DNA from: Prorocentrum cordatum
Taxonomy: Eukaryota > Sar > Dinophyceae > Prorocentrales > Prorocentraceae
Assembly (NCBI GenBank): GCA_963575745.1
Contig: CAUYUJ010013891.1
Span: 307,000 to 370,999 of the forward strand
Length of the DNA: 64,000 bases
Direction: 5' to 3'
Position numbers and translations under genes: made by a program. Positions 21,869-32,545 of this stretch are shown one piece after another (position 1 is the stretch's first letter; every line of letters begins with the position of its first letter). Below the pieces are notes generated by a model that saw nothing but the letters and a program-made list of their open reading frames with translations, searched no databases and had not been told where the DNA came from.

Positions 21869-22035
21869 TCATGCCCACGTCAGCCTCTCCTCCTGCGCCT
21901 CTCTCTGCACTCCCTTGTGTGCCGCCGCTGTGGCTCACAAGGGCCCTTGAGTCACTTGGCGCGCAGGCGACGCGCGCGCCCTGGCCCCTGTAAAATGAAA
22001 GAGAGCTTGCTCTCTTACAGCACGGGTCTCCCCAG
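21869..22035. other. Junction sequence before the YR element, with short hairpin
   Basis: Mixed sequence between the ACT array and repeat A1. It contains a perfect 8-bp inverted repeat with 2-nt spacer (AAGAGAGC TT GCTCTCTT) at about 22000-22017. No gene is seen. Confidence 0.4.
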
Positions 22036-22454
22036 TTATGGGCAGTAATAACTTGTTGTTGCAAGTTATAAGTCGACAGTGCCAGGAGAAGCGACGGCGG
22101 GCGGCTGCATGACCACCCGCCACGCGCCGTTCCGTCGGGCGGGCGTGGCTCCCGCGCGGGCTTGCTCGCGTGCCGCGCGGCCGTGCGTCGGGGTCCTCTC
22201 CTGCTCTCCTCACCTCCGCGCGCGGTCGTGTCGTCTCCACTTTGCCGCCTGGCCGCGGGGGGGGCGGGATATCAAGCACCCGGTCATGCATGTGGCGCCC
22301 TACCTGCCCATCGTGGCACTTTGGGGGTAGGGCGTCCGCCCAGGGTGCCTCCTCTGCTTGCCATAGCGCAGCTTTGGTTGACCTCCGGGGCGACGCGCGG
22401 CGCGTCCGTTCGCCATAGCGAGGCGGACGCGTCCGCGGTCGCGGTTTCGTTTTC
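22036..22454 (+). repeat. Split direct repeat A1 (left end of YR element)
   Basis: About 419 bp starts near 'ttatgggcagtaataacttg' and ends at 'gcggtcgcggtttcg' plus a few bases. It matches A2 at 49848-50265 almost base for base over its whole length. Shared landmarks are 'gaccacccgccacgcgccgt', 'gtgcgtcggggtcctctcct' and 'ctgcccat.gtggcact'. Confidence 0.88.
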
Positions 22455-24544
22455 TGGTCTGGTCTGCTTCGGGAGCCTGCTTAGGTTTCGTTCTCGTACC
22501 TGTGTGGTCTCATGGGTCGGCCTTCTGTGGCTTTGTATTATCGGTGAGTGCCCGTAGCGGAGCGGCCAAGACCTATCATCCTCCTCGGTTCGCGACTGGC
22601 GCTTACTTGTACTTCCTCGGTCCCATAGCGGGCTTTCGGCTGGCCCGTGGTGGCCCTGGAGTTCTCGTTTGTGCCCAGTGCGGCCAATATTCGATGGGCC
22701 TTTTCCGGTCAGCTACGGGTGCCTGCTCAGGTCTCCTTCTCGCCCCGGCGTGGACTCGTGGGTCGTCGTGCCCAGAGTGGCCAATTCGGTCCGGGACCGG
22801 TCCGCGTCATGGTGGCCCCGCGGGCCGCTATGCTATCCCGTGGGGTCGCATTCGTACCATCGAGTATGCTTCCTGGTCTGCATGCCGGGCGAGCGCCGTG
22901 CACTGGCGGGTCTATCTTCTGCGCGCAGTCGCGCGGCGAACCAACGCGTCAACTGTTTCCGCGCGAGCGCGGCTGCTCAGCCAGCGTCGTTCGCCCCCGT
23001 GGCGGGTGCTGAGCTGCTTGGGCTCTTGAAACACGACCCCGCGTTCGGTGCTGAGTGGCCGGCCACCGAATTCACGGGTCGATTGCCTCGCAGAGAACAA
23101 TTTAAAGGCGCCGGCCCAGCTGGCGAATATCCGCATCGAAGAATTGGCGGGCGCGGAGCGCTTGCCAGCTGCCCTGAAGGGCGTTCCCGCCGTGCGCTGG
23201 AACGCGCGACCGCGGCGGGTAAACAGGCAGCGACGCGCGCGCGCGTTCGGCGCGGTGGCGCGGGCGCAACGTGGGCGAAGGCGAACGTGGAGATTGCCGC
23301 TCCCGTGATTCACGTCGATGTGGGCGCCGAGCCGGCGTCGATTTCGTTAAACGGGCTGAGCTGGTCGGTCTGGGCGACGTTCGGCAGGCGCGCGTAGGTC
23401 GTCCGCGGTGGGCGACGCGTTCGCGACGCTGCGACAGGAGCGCGAAGTGCGACTGACTCGCGGCCGAAGCCGCGAGAGCCAGGAATCGTGGTTGCAGCTA
23501 TCCTTTCATCTACGCGGACTTGCGCGGCCCCCTCCCGACCCGTGGGAGTTCGCGCCGACGGCGGGGGCGAGGCCGCGGGCAGCGGCGGAGAGGCGCGCGC
23601 GCTATCCTGGCCCGAGTGGCACCTTGCTTTTGACGCGTGGGCAATCGCGGCCGCCGCCAACGAACAATTGTCATGCGCGCGGTGCCTGGAGCACAAGCGT
23701 TTCGTACTTCAGGTCGGTGCCGCGCCCGCGTGTGCGCTGCGGCGGGCCCGAGCTTGGCGCGTCGCCAGGTGGCCTTGGAAGCCCCCCTTGCGGGCCGCAA
23801 GGCGGGGCTCGGGCTTTGCGTGGTAAAATCGTCAGGAAGGGCTGGGCCGAGCGCTCGCTGCAGAGCGGTGTTGAGCCGTTTAACGTCGAAGAAACCGCCA
23901 AGCCTTGGCGGTTTCTTCGAAGGGTCTCGACTCGCTGGCCCTCCGCGCAGCCGAGAACGAGTTCGATCGCGCCGCCAAGGTGCGTTCCGCTGGCCGGTTT
24001 TGTGGCTCGCGCGCGCGTTCCGACGCGCAGGCGCAGTCAACTAGCGCGGTCGCGAGGGCTGCGGGGGCGCGGAGGCAGGGCGCCAGCGCGGGTTCCGCGC
24101 GACAGGATTCAGGCCGGCGCGGCCAACCGGCCCAGCGGGTAACACGTAGAAGGCGCAGAAGTGGGGCAGCTCCTGGGCAGCTCAGAAGAGGCCCGCGGAG
24201 GACGACGGGGCGCGCAGGCCCCGGACACCTCCGCGCCCGCTCAAGTAGGCCGGGCAGCAACCGGCAAGGACGGCTTGCGCAGGTCGCGCGAAGCCGCGAC
24301 GAGCAACAAATTGAGCGGGCCAACCGCGCAGCGCGCGGTTCCGGGATGCTTATCCCCATGCGTTGTCATTTGCCCTTGGTGACCGGCTGCGCCCGCGCGT
24401 CGCGGTGCGCGGTATTCTTTTGCTTATCGTAGCAAAGGGTGGCTCGTATGTTTCGCATTCTGTCGTGCGCAGTGTCGCGAGTAGGCGCGCCCGGTCACGT
24501 TCTCTTCGCGCTGCGCGCCTCCAGAGGCGCGCTGCGGCGCATGC
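22455..24544 (+). pseudogene. Leader and probable Gag region of the YR element (low confidence)
   Basis: This 2.1-kb stretch lies between A1 and the RT frame, where Gag is expected in YR retrotransposons. Coding signal is weak and shifts frame. The best candidate is within 23488-23826, where 'LSWPEWHLAFDAWAIAAAANEQ' appears as two adjoining pieces and is followed by a CARCLEHKR segment. From memory this resembles DIRS-type Gag sequence, but I cannot align it. The first part (22455-22900) has partially repeated phrases such as 'gcctgcttaggt' / 'gcctgctcaggt'. No intact gene is claimed. Confidence 0.35.
23886..23920. repeat. Near-perfect 35-nt palindrome
   Basis: Arms TCGAAGAAACCGCCAAG and CTTGGCGGTTTCTTCGA are perfect complements (17 bp) separated by a single C. 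It lies inside the putative Gag region of the YR element. Confidence 0.9.
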
Positions 24545-26914
24545 TTGCGTCGCGTCCGCGCGTCTGCCAGCGCAGTTAGAGGGCCCCGGGGCCGCCAGTT
24601 CAGCTGTCGGCGAAGCGCGCGCGGTGCGGCGATGTTGTCGATGTTTCTCGGCTGGCGTGCGTTTCCCCAATGGCGGCAGCGTTCGCGGCGCGGCGCGCAT
24701 TCGCGCGGCGCAGCCTCGCCGTCCGCGATGCCGCGTGTTCGCCAGGGCGGCGCGCGTCGCCATCCGCCGCCGCGTCCACCGCCGCCGCGCCCGGGTACAT
24801 GGCGGGAAGCTATCGCCGGGAAAACGGAGGCGGCCGACGCGCCTCACGTCGAATTCCTGGCGCGGGCCGAGGACGAAGCCCGCGGGGCCACATGCGCGCC
24901 CGCTGACGCGCGGTGCGAGTTGGCGCCGGATTTGCAGGAAGCCATCCGCTGGGAAGCCGAGTGGACCGCGGATCGCGCGATCCAGGAGCGCGAGGCAATT
25001 ATCTCACGCATCGAGGCCAGGGGGCGCGAGCTCGAGCGCTCTGGCTCCTCGAAACGTCGGCAAAGCGGCGCAGCCGACAGCGCCGTCAGCCGCCTCATCG
25101 AAGACGTGAGCGGTCCATTGCTGGCCGAACTTCTGAGTGGGGCGACGCATGCAGACCCCGCGGTGGTCGAATCGTTGCGTGCCGGTTTTCCGATTCTCGG
25201 CGAGCTGGCGTTCGCCGGCGACTGCGCGCAATTTCGCAGCGGAGCCGCAGAATCCGCTCATGACTTGTGGCGAACCGCGCCGGAGCATAACGCTGAGGTC
25301 CTGCGCGCGCTGCGCGAGGATCCGCTGTCCGCTGAATTGCTCGCACTCGCGCGCGCCGATGCGGAGCGCGGTCGCATGACCCCGCCAGTCGCGTCCGCGC
25401 CGGGGCAGGGGGCGCGCGGGCGGCGGGCGAAGCGCTTCGCCGTGCGTCAGGGCGAGCGTCCCGACGGATCCGCGAAGATCCGCGCCGTAGACGACTTGTC
25501 TAGGAGCGGCGCCAACGCGTGCGTCTGCACCAACGAGAAATTGCGCGTCGATGGCGCGGACACTTTTATTGCACTTCTCACAGCGTGTCAATCTGCAGCG
25601 GGCGTTTGTCCCGCGTTCTTTAAGGCTGACGTTGATGCAGCGCACAGGCGCCTGCCGGGGCGCCCCGAGGACCGATGGGCGGCTACCTCGGTCTTCGCGC
25701 ACAACGGGCACCCGGCCATTTCGACGCACATGGGGCCACCGTTCGGTTCAGTGGCATCGGTCCACGGTTGGAATTGGATGGGCGCGGCACTCCCGTGCAT
25801 TGCAAGGAGAATTCTGCGTCTACCGATCGCGCGTTATGTTGGCGATTTCTTCGGCGCCGGGCGCGAGGAATCCGCCGAGCATTCCATGCGCGCTTTTGCA
25901 CGCCTGGTACGGGTGATCCTTGGTGAATCGGCAATCGCGGAGGGAAACCTCGAATGTGGCTCGCGCGTGACGGTTCTGGGCATTGTCTATCACTGCTCGC
26001 CCGGCCAAGTTGCGCTGTGGCCGTGCCTTAGGAAGGTTGCGAAGTGGCGCGCCTGGTGCAACAGCGCGATCGTGTCGCGGTCGCTGCCAGCCGGCGAAGC
26101 AGCAAAGCTCGCCGGTGCGCTCGCGTGGACGTGCCAGCGTGTGTGGAAGTGGCTCGGCCGCGCAATGTTGTGCCCTCCCTGCGCTCAGGAGCACAACCGC
26201 AGCGGCCGCGTCGGTGATGAACTGTTAGTTGCTCTGTCATGGTGGCTACAAGTATTCAGGCTTCGGATGTGGCGCGCCATCCCGTGGCGCCCCTCCGTCG
26301 CGCCGCGGGGGGATCGCGCGTGCGTTCTGCTCGCCGACGCCGCCTCGAATCCGGCGCGCTTGGCGACCGTGCTGTCGATTGACGGCCGCCTGTTCTGGGT
26401 CGACGCCCCGCCTCCGAAAGAACTGGAGGGGGTGCTCGCCAAGCGCTCGGACGCGCAAATCATTGCGCTGGAGCTTGCCGCAGTGCCCCTCGGCCTTTCA
26501 GCATTCGCGCGCCACGTGCGCGGCCGTCCGATCCGCATGTGCTCGGACAACGTCGGCGCAGAGTGCTCGCTGCGCCGGGCGGGCGTCATAGCGTTCGATC
26601 GCGCGCGCCGGGTGCGCGCCATCTGGCTTCAGCTGGCCGTGCTTGACGCCGACGCGTGGTCTTTGCGAGTGCCTACAGAGGCCGACGTCGCTGACCTGCC
26701 CAGCCGGGGCCAATGTTCTTCTTCGGCGGGCCCGCGCGTCCGAGGAGGACCCGCGCTGGCTCGAAGCGCTTCGCGATTTCAATCATGTTTCTGCGTTTCT
26801 CCCCTGTGGCACGCAGCGACGCGCGCCGGCGCGCGTCCCGCGGCGTGTGAAAGGGGGCGCGAGGCGCGAGCGGCTGCGCCCTCGGCCGCGTCGGGCTGGT
26901 TCGCGCGTTTGTGA
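24545..26914 (+). pseudogene. DIRS-type reverse transcriptase and RNase H
   Basis: One open frame of ~789 codons. The first ~280 residues are Arg/Ala-rich with no known domain. RT signatures are 'GSAKIRAVDDLSRSGAN' (about residue 310), 'FFKADVDAAHRRLPG' (motif A), 'HMGPPFGSVASVHGWNW' (motif B) and 'IARYVGDFFGAG' (motif C, about 25830-25860). Motif C should read YVDD, so a catalytic Asp is replaced by Gly. RNase H follows with 'LLADAASNP' (Asp), 'QIIALELAAVPLGL' (Glu), 'CSDNVGAECSLRRAG' (Asp) and 'VPTEADVADLPSR' (Asp), all four present. The frame then runs on past the domain into Arg-rich sequence and stops at 26912. Confidence 0.85.
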
Positions 26915-27925
26915 GCGGCTTCGCGCTGGCCGCGAACAAGCAAGGGGGGCTTTGACCGTCTTCGCCGCCGGCGTCGTCCGCGCGCTGCGCCCCGGGCAAA
27001 GCGACGCCCGCGCTCGTTATCAGTGGAGGGCGAGCGAATATTCCGGACACGCGCTTTTCTTTATTCTGCGTATGTCGCGCGAGACGCTGGAGGCTCAGTT
27101 GTGCGAAGCGCTGGGCGATGTGCCGCGCGATCAGATTGTCGCGGTTTGCTCTTGTCTGCGGTCGAACGGGATAAGGGCGATGCGGCGTCGCGAGGGTGCG
27201 CAATTCGTGGACTGTCTGGGCGGTGCCCGAATCTCGGCCAATTCCGAGACTGCCCTGCGGCAGCTGCTGCCGCGGTCGGGCGGAGGCGCGCGCTGCAAGC
27301 GGTCGCGCCGGTCTCGCATGGCAAACTCCGCGAGGTCGCTGTGGCTCACGTGTCAAGGGTGGGTCGCAGTGTTCCCATCGCGGAAGGCTTCCCGCGCCCC
27401 GCTTCGCTTTTTCCGCGTATCATCCGGCGTTGCCGCGACGGCGTCGCAGGTCGCCGGGCCGTTTGCGGCCGGGTCACGTGTGCGGAAGAAGACGGTTGTG
27501 CGCCCGGAGTCGGCTCGACGCCGGTCGCGCGCGGCGGTTCGCCGGGCCGCGGCTGGGGATCGCCGGCGGTGCCGCGGGGCCCGGAACAGCTCCCCGTCCG
27601 GTGGGTCATCTAGCTCCGAGTCTTCGTCGTCGAGCACTCGGGGCGCGCGGCCCTGGCCACCTCGCGCGGCGCGTCGCCGCGGTTGTTTCGCCTGGTACGC
27701 TGTCCGCGAGCAGCAGCCGGTTTCGTTGCCGCGCGCGCAGGGCGGTCCGAGGCCCGCGCCGTCTCCGGGGCCACCGCTGGCTGGGATGCGGGCCCGACGA
27801 CGGCGCAGCCGCCGCAAAGCGGTGGATTCCGTTGCGTGCGTGCGCCAATCCATTCGGGCAGCGCCGTCTGGTTTCGAGCGCCAGATGGGCGACCCTCGCA
27901 GCGAGATCGCGAGAGCACGCGCCGC
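26740..27925 (+). pseudogene. Linker between RNase H and recombinase in the YR element
   Basis: An open frame (26643-28094, plus) follows the RNase H in a different phase. It contains 'EDPRWLEALRDFNHVSAFLP', then a block around 27060-27340 with 'LRMSRETLEAQLCEALGDVP', then Ser/Arg-rich low-complexity sequence. I recognise no domain. It may be the N-terminal extension of the recombinase or a separate protein. A frameshift from the RNase H frame near 26.74 kb is possible. Confidence 0.4.
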
Positions 27926-28599
27926 CATCGCCTCACCCGCGGAGGGGCGGGCGTGGGCGCAGGCGGCTCGCAACAGCGCTCTGCTCGGGTCGCGCTTTCG
28001 GTCGATCCCGCAATTCAGCGGCAGCTTTGAATGTTGGGTGAGGTTCGCGAGGGAAATTGCAGCGCAGGGGCAGCGAACTTCCGCCGTCAGTTGAGGGCCT
28101 TCTTCTCTGGTCAGCAACGTTTCGCTGTCGGGCAACGTTCTGCAATTCTCTTTCTCACTTCAAAAAGCCTGCCACGTCGCGCGGGCGCCGGGCGCGGCGT
28201 TCGCGCGCGCGCCACTGGCCGGGGCGAAGCTAGCCATCGAGAAGCGCTCAGGATGGTCCGCGCGGCCTCGCGTGGCAATCCGCTCGGCCATGCTTGAGCG
28301 GTCGCTGAAACGCTCAGGTGCGTTGCCAGCGGAAAGCGGCCTGGGCATGCTTTGCGCTGTGTGCTTTGCGTTCCTTCTTCGTCTACCTTCCGAAGCGCTC
28401 ATCATCCAGCGTGCCGCCTCGCTGACCCTCGCAGTTGCGCGCCGGTCTGTTCATTGACGAGGAGAACGCCGTCCTTTCTCTCGCCAGACGCTAGAATCGC
28501 GAGAGGCGGTCGACGATCGTGCGCGAGTGCTGGTGCAATCTTTCTCGCGCCACGTGCCCAGTGCACGCCTTGGGCGCGTGGCTGAATTCTCTGATTGGT

Positions 28600-29505
28600 C
28601 CGAAAGAAACCCGTGCCCAGGGCTAGCCAAGGTGAGATGGGCCGTCCGGCGGACTGGGCGCTTGCTATTGTGCCCGGTCAGCTTGCCCCGCGCGCGCCAG
28701 TGCAGCATCCGCGCGTCAAAACGCAACGGCGCGCTTGATGGTTGGGTGTCTGAATGCAGCGACAAGCGTTGGTTTTTGTTGGGGACGTCTTGGGGCATCG
28801 CGGTGCGTGCGCGGCTCATAGCCGCCCATATGTGGCGGCGCTTGTCCCAATCGATAAAGAGTTGCATGTCCTCGCTGTCCTGGCAACCAATGCGTCTGGG
28901 CTGGCCCCCAGGGGCCGCAGCGGCCACGTCGGGGGCGGCTTTGGAGGGCATGATATGTGCTCGAGAGCGTTTTGGGCCTGCCGCCACCTCGGCTAGGTAC
29001 GGGGACCTGCCTGAAACCACCGAAACATACCGGGACCTCGCTGGGGTGGAGCTGCGACACCCCGGCTAGGTACGGGTATGTTTTGGGGTTTTCATGGGGC
29101 AACCGTACCTAGCTGGGGTGATCCGCAGACGGCCGTCCAAGGGGGGCGGCCTCTGGCGACCTCGCCCAGCGCACAGATTCGCGATGTCTCTGCATCGAGC
29201 AATTCGCGATAGGGCGGTTGTCGCGCAATGACGTTCGCGCCAGAGTTGTTCGCATGCGCCCCCGAGTGCGCGTTGACTCCTCAACGCCTGGATGTGTGTC
29301 TGGGGGCGCGCCTCCTGAGTAGCTGGTCTACATCGACAACAACCGACGCGGGGTCGGGCACTCCGCCGATTCGAACGCGCGTGCGATCGGTGCTAACGTG
29401 CGCCTCGAGAAGACAGCGGTCTGTAATGCTCGATCGGCCGTCGCCAGCCGCCGTCAGCTGCGACGAATCGCCCCCCTGGCCCGTTGCCACCCTGTCTAGA
29501 TAAGG
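28600..29505. other. Insertion or intron-like interruption in the recombinase gene
   Basis: Recombinase homology stops near 28600 and resumes near 29505, where only a few residues should separate the two blocks. The left side has a consensus-like donor (CCAAG|GTGAGA at about 28628-28638), so an intron is possible. No convincing acceptor or target duplication is visible. The interval contains a foldback structure (28985-29122) and no recognisable gene. Confidence 0.5.
28985..29122. repeat. Foldback element with GGCTAGGTACGG arms
   Basis: Two direct GGCTAGGTACGGG words (about 28991 and 29063) and one inverted CCGTACCTAGC (about 29104). The arms 'ccgaaacataccgggacctc' with 'gctggggtg' and 'caccccggctaggtacggg' with 'tatgttttgg' pair imperfectly over about 29 nt. 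This is MITE-like in appearance, without identifiable ends. Confidence 0.55.
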
Positions 29506-29718
29506 GTGCGGGTATCTTTCGCGCTCGAGATTCTCGGCCCGAAGGTGACGCCCCGTGGGCTGGCTGGTGCGCCGGGAGCGTCCGCCATGCGCTCAGAGCA
29601 GCGCTGCGTCACGTGGGCATAGGCAACGCCGACGCCTACGGCACCCGCTCGTTCAGAAGGGACCACGCTCAGGACATCGTCGCATTCGGCGGTCGTGTGA
29701 CCGATGTCCTCAATGCCG

Positions 29719-29723
29719 GCGAC
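29719..29723 (+). repeat. Target-site duplication, left copy (GCGAC)
   Basis: GCGAC immediately precedes the TG of the left LTR. The same five bases follow the CA of the right LTR at 49330-49334. Five bp is the usual Ty1/copia duplication length. Confidence 0.9.
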
Positions 29724-29909
29724 TGTGAATAGAACCCGTGTAATACCCTCATAGATACTCCTTATTATCCTGCCCCTGGCCGATTGGGCTCAGGTATTGG
29801 CATCGATCAGACCTTTGATCGCGCAGGAGGAAAATATCGCCATCTTTCCCTCTTATCCTCTACCAACGGATCAGGGGTCCTGTACCTTTGTACTCCAACC
29901 CCATACACA
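29724..29909 (+). repeat. Left LTR of the copia-type element
   Basis: 186 bp, beginning TGTGAATAGAACCCGTG and ending CCCCATACACA. It aligns with 49168-49329 along its whole length. I count about 15 substitutions over ~137 clearly aligned positions, plus one 24-nt difference near base 50. The shared middle includes 'gcaggaggaaaa'/'gcagggggaaaa' and 'ctatcctctacca'-like sequence. The divergence implies an old insertion. Confidence 0.92.
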
Positions 29910-29921
29910 GGTTATCAGCCC
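29910..29921 (+). promoter_or_regulatory. Candidate primer-binding site
   Basis: GGTTATCAGCCC lies directly after the left LTR. Its TATCAG core is that of the TGGTATCAGAGC primer site used by many copia elements, which is complementary to initiator tRNA-Met. Similarity is partial, so this is a suggestion. Confidence 0.45.
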
Positions 29922-30204
29922 TTAATGCTCACCATTCACCGAACCCAGCGCCGCGATCTCGCACGCGGCCTCGATGGAGCCCAAGCGGCGCATGCGCCGT
30001 ATGGGGTCCTTCGAGGCCTCGCGTCCGAGCTCTCCGACGGCGCGACGGATCGGTGATGAGTTGGAGAGCCTTAGAGGTGACCGTGTGGGTGTCCCAGATA
30101 CCCCCCCCCCCCCCCCAGCTCAGACGGACCCGAGGCGCGGCTAGCTGCTGAACTTCGACGCCGCGCCGCCCGCGGGGGGGCAGGAGAAGGAGTAGGAACA
30201 GGCA
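29922..30204 (+). other. 5' untranslated leader of the LTR element
   Basis: Non-coding sequence between the primer site and the first open frame, with a C15-type homopolymer run at about 30101-30117. No signal other than its position was recognised. Confidence 0.5.
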
Positions 30205-31898
30205 GTGGAGGATTTCACACGCCTACCTTCGACCCTCCATCTCCTCTTCTTAGTCTTCTTCCGTCGGGAGCAATCCCAACTGCGTCGGGCGCAAGCCCCA
30301 CTGGCCCCGACACTCCAGGGCGCTTCCGCGCCAACCGCCGTTGGAACACCAGGGCTGGCCCAGCCAGTCCTGCGACCGTTCCGGCGTCGGAGCACGTTGC
30401 CGCCTTCGAGGAGCTCGGTAGACCAGTGGCGGCACAGCCGCAGACGCAGCGTCCCAAGGTATCATCCCGTCAGACACCGCACGCACGGCCCTAGCCGCAG
30501 CTCGTCCATGCGTAACCGTCGTGAGGCCACAGGCCCCTACGACGAGACTAGGTCGAGCCCGCGTGCGGCCTCTCAGAGGCCATGCGCTCCTCGCGAGAGG
30601 ATGCAACAGGGAGCTGACGCTCCTCACCTCTTCCTCTCAGACGACCTGCCGGCGGCCACGTCCGCTGCAGGTGAATTTGCTGAGCTGCGAGACCAGGTTG
30701 AAACCTTTGCCCAGGCAGTGCTCTGGACTGATGCAGAGCGTTCAGACGGACGCAGCTCACGCTGCTGCCCTACGTCAAGATTTCGACGGCGCCTTAGCGA
30801 TCATAGATTCCAGGATCGCTGAAGATCGTCGTGTCTTAGGTGAGCTGCAATTTCAGGTTGGCCGTGAGATGTCACATTCAGGTGGGCGGTCGGCGACGGT
30901 CGAGCACCTGCGCAACTACCTTGCGCAGATGGAGCAACAGCTTGTGATCGTCCGCGACACAGGCGTTTCAGCGGTCAGGATCCTACATGACGAGATCCAC
31001 GACCAGCTCCGAAACCGACCGCCTCCAGCTGAGGCACGCGACCTCGGCGACGTCCAGTCCCAAGTCAATGGTCTTCGATCCCACATGGACTACACTACGG
31101 CGACCCTTTGCACTGAAGCGAATACCAACTCGTCGACCCTGATCGGCATGTTGCAAAATGCTGAGAGAGTCATCGCTCGACGGCTTGATGTGACCGACGC
31201 TGTCGTGCAGCCCCTCACTAACCGGATCTCTGTAATCGAGCAGCGTTTACCTGATGTGCAGGGCGCCCTGGCAGAGTTGCGTGTCGGACGCGCCCAGACT
31301 GGCCAGCTGGGATCTCCTCCTACGGTTTACGATTTCGCCCGCCCCACTGACAGGTTGCAGGGGGTTAAAAACGGCGGCGGACCACACGCAGTCTGAGCTC
31401 TCCCAGGTCATTCGGGACAGAGATGCTGAAAAGGTACGTGTTGAGGAGTGTCTCACACGTCTGGGAGGTGAGATGGAGGCACGCAACGCCCGTCTTCGAG
31501 CCTATGAGCAACGACATGATTGGTATTCCCAACGTTCTCGGGACACCGACTACTCTGCACGCCGAAAGGTGGACCAAATACACGAGGACATGACGAACCG
31601 GACGATTCTATGGATAGACAACACCAATGACACTACACTTCACCTTCAGACATCGCCAGGCCTATCGAGGCCGACGGCAGCGTCCGCTGAAGCACCACGC
31701 GCCTCTGCAGCACAACAAAGACGCACGTCACCAGGAGCAGCCTCCGCGGCAGCTTCAGCACAGACACGCCACGTGTCTCCCGTGCGCACAGAACCAACTA
31801 CCGACGGTGTACCGATACCCTCGCAACCATTGTCTGCGGTTCCGGTCACTACTACTACTCCTATCAAGGAGTCAGACACCGTCAGAGTCCCTGTCTGA
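30205..31898 (+). pseudogene. N-terminal Gag region with coiled coils (frameshifted)
   Basis: Three overlapping plus frames (30205, 30521 and 31254) share one coding signal. Pro/Arg/Ser-rich N-terminal sequence comes first. A long helical segment around 30660-31340 follows, with 'ALRQDFDGALAIIDSRIAED', 'LRNYLAQMEQQLVIVRD' and 'LTNRISVIEQRLPDVQGALA'. A further helix, 'SQVIRDRDAEKVRVEECLTR', comes next, and then a Ser/Thr/Pro/Ala-rich stretch. Heptad-like spacing suggests an oligomerising coiled coil. Its position before the Gag core suggests a structural role in virus-like particles. At least two frame changes show that it is dead. Confidence 0.55.
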
Positions 31899-32545
31899 CC
31901 TAAGATCACACAGCTGCTCGAGTGACAGCAAAAGGTACGGAAGAATTTTGGGGCCGCTCCAGGGCGCCCCTCCAAAGCCTATGCCTCCCTATGCGTGGCT
32001 GAACGGCCCGAGTGTACCTTCGAAGACTTACAAGACAGCGGGGGTTTTGAGAGCATCGATTGCATACTCGCCACCGCTCTCAGCGACATCTTGTCTTCCG
32101 ATTTGCGCTATCAGATCAGGCTCATCGAAACCAGAGAGCACAAAGCAGGACGCATGCTGAAAGGGCGCCAGATCTATTGGCACATCCTGCAGTCCTACAA
32201 AGTGACTGAGGTTGATGACGACCTGCACGATTTTGAGCGCCTCAAAGAATGGAGGATGAGAGATGAAGATTTGCAACGATTCATTACTGACTGGGACGCT
32301 TTATTATTGGATTGCCGAGAGGCACCCGACCCGAAGATTGTAGAACTTCTGTTTCGCACGCAGATGCGCCGACGTGCCTGGATGAAGCAGGACATGTACG
32401 AGTACCAGCGAATGAAGATAAGCGACCCAAATCGTACCTATGATTGGCTCCGACAACGCGTTCTCGACGTGCTGGAGCTCAAACAACTTGAGAATACTCA
32501 AAATAAGCTAAGGTACGAGTACGAGAACCGTTCTCAGGTGAACAT
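31899..32545 (+). pseudogene. Copia-type Gag core
   Basis: The main frame starts at 31995 ('MAERPECTFEDLQDSGGFES'), but coding probably continues from upstream in a shifted frame. Diagnostic Gag stretches are 'LSDILSSDLRYQIRLIE', 'MLKGRQIYWHILQSYKVTEV', 'DLQRFITDWDALLLDCREAP' and 'ELLFRTQMRRRAWMKQDMYE'. I recognise this arrangement (GRQIYW, then a W-D-x-x-L helix, then LFRxQ) from Gag proteins of dinoflagellate copia elements. This is the best preserved part of Gag: over 180 residues without a stop. It would form the particle shell and package element RNA. Confidence 0.72.

Larger units (their letters stand above)
27926..29723 (+). pseudogene. Tyrosine recombinase, N-terminal and central part (interrupted)
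   Basis: This is the integrase of the outer element. A core-binding-like part reads 'FSGSFECWVRFAREIAAQG' (about 28010-28070). The catalytic domain shows 'FAFLLRLPSEAL' (about 28367-28402, the first catalytic Arg), 'LFIDEENAVLSLARR', and then a CWC...CPVHALGAW stretch in shifted frames near 28540-28585. The gene is then broken by about 0.9 kb of unrelated sequence. It resumes at about 29505 with 'GNADAYGTRSFRRDHAQDIV' (box II, where His of HxxR is Arg) and 'GGRVTDVLNAGD', ending at the LTR element. The remaining C-terminus with the tyrosine is at 49332. Confidence 0.75.
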
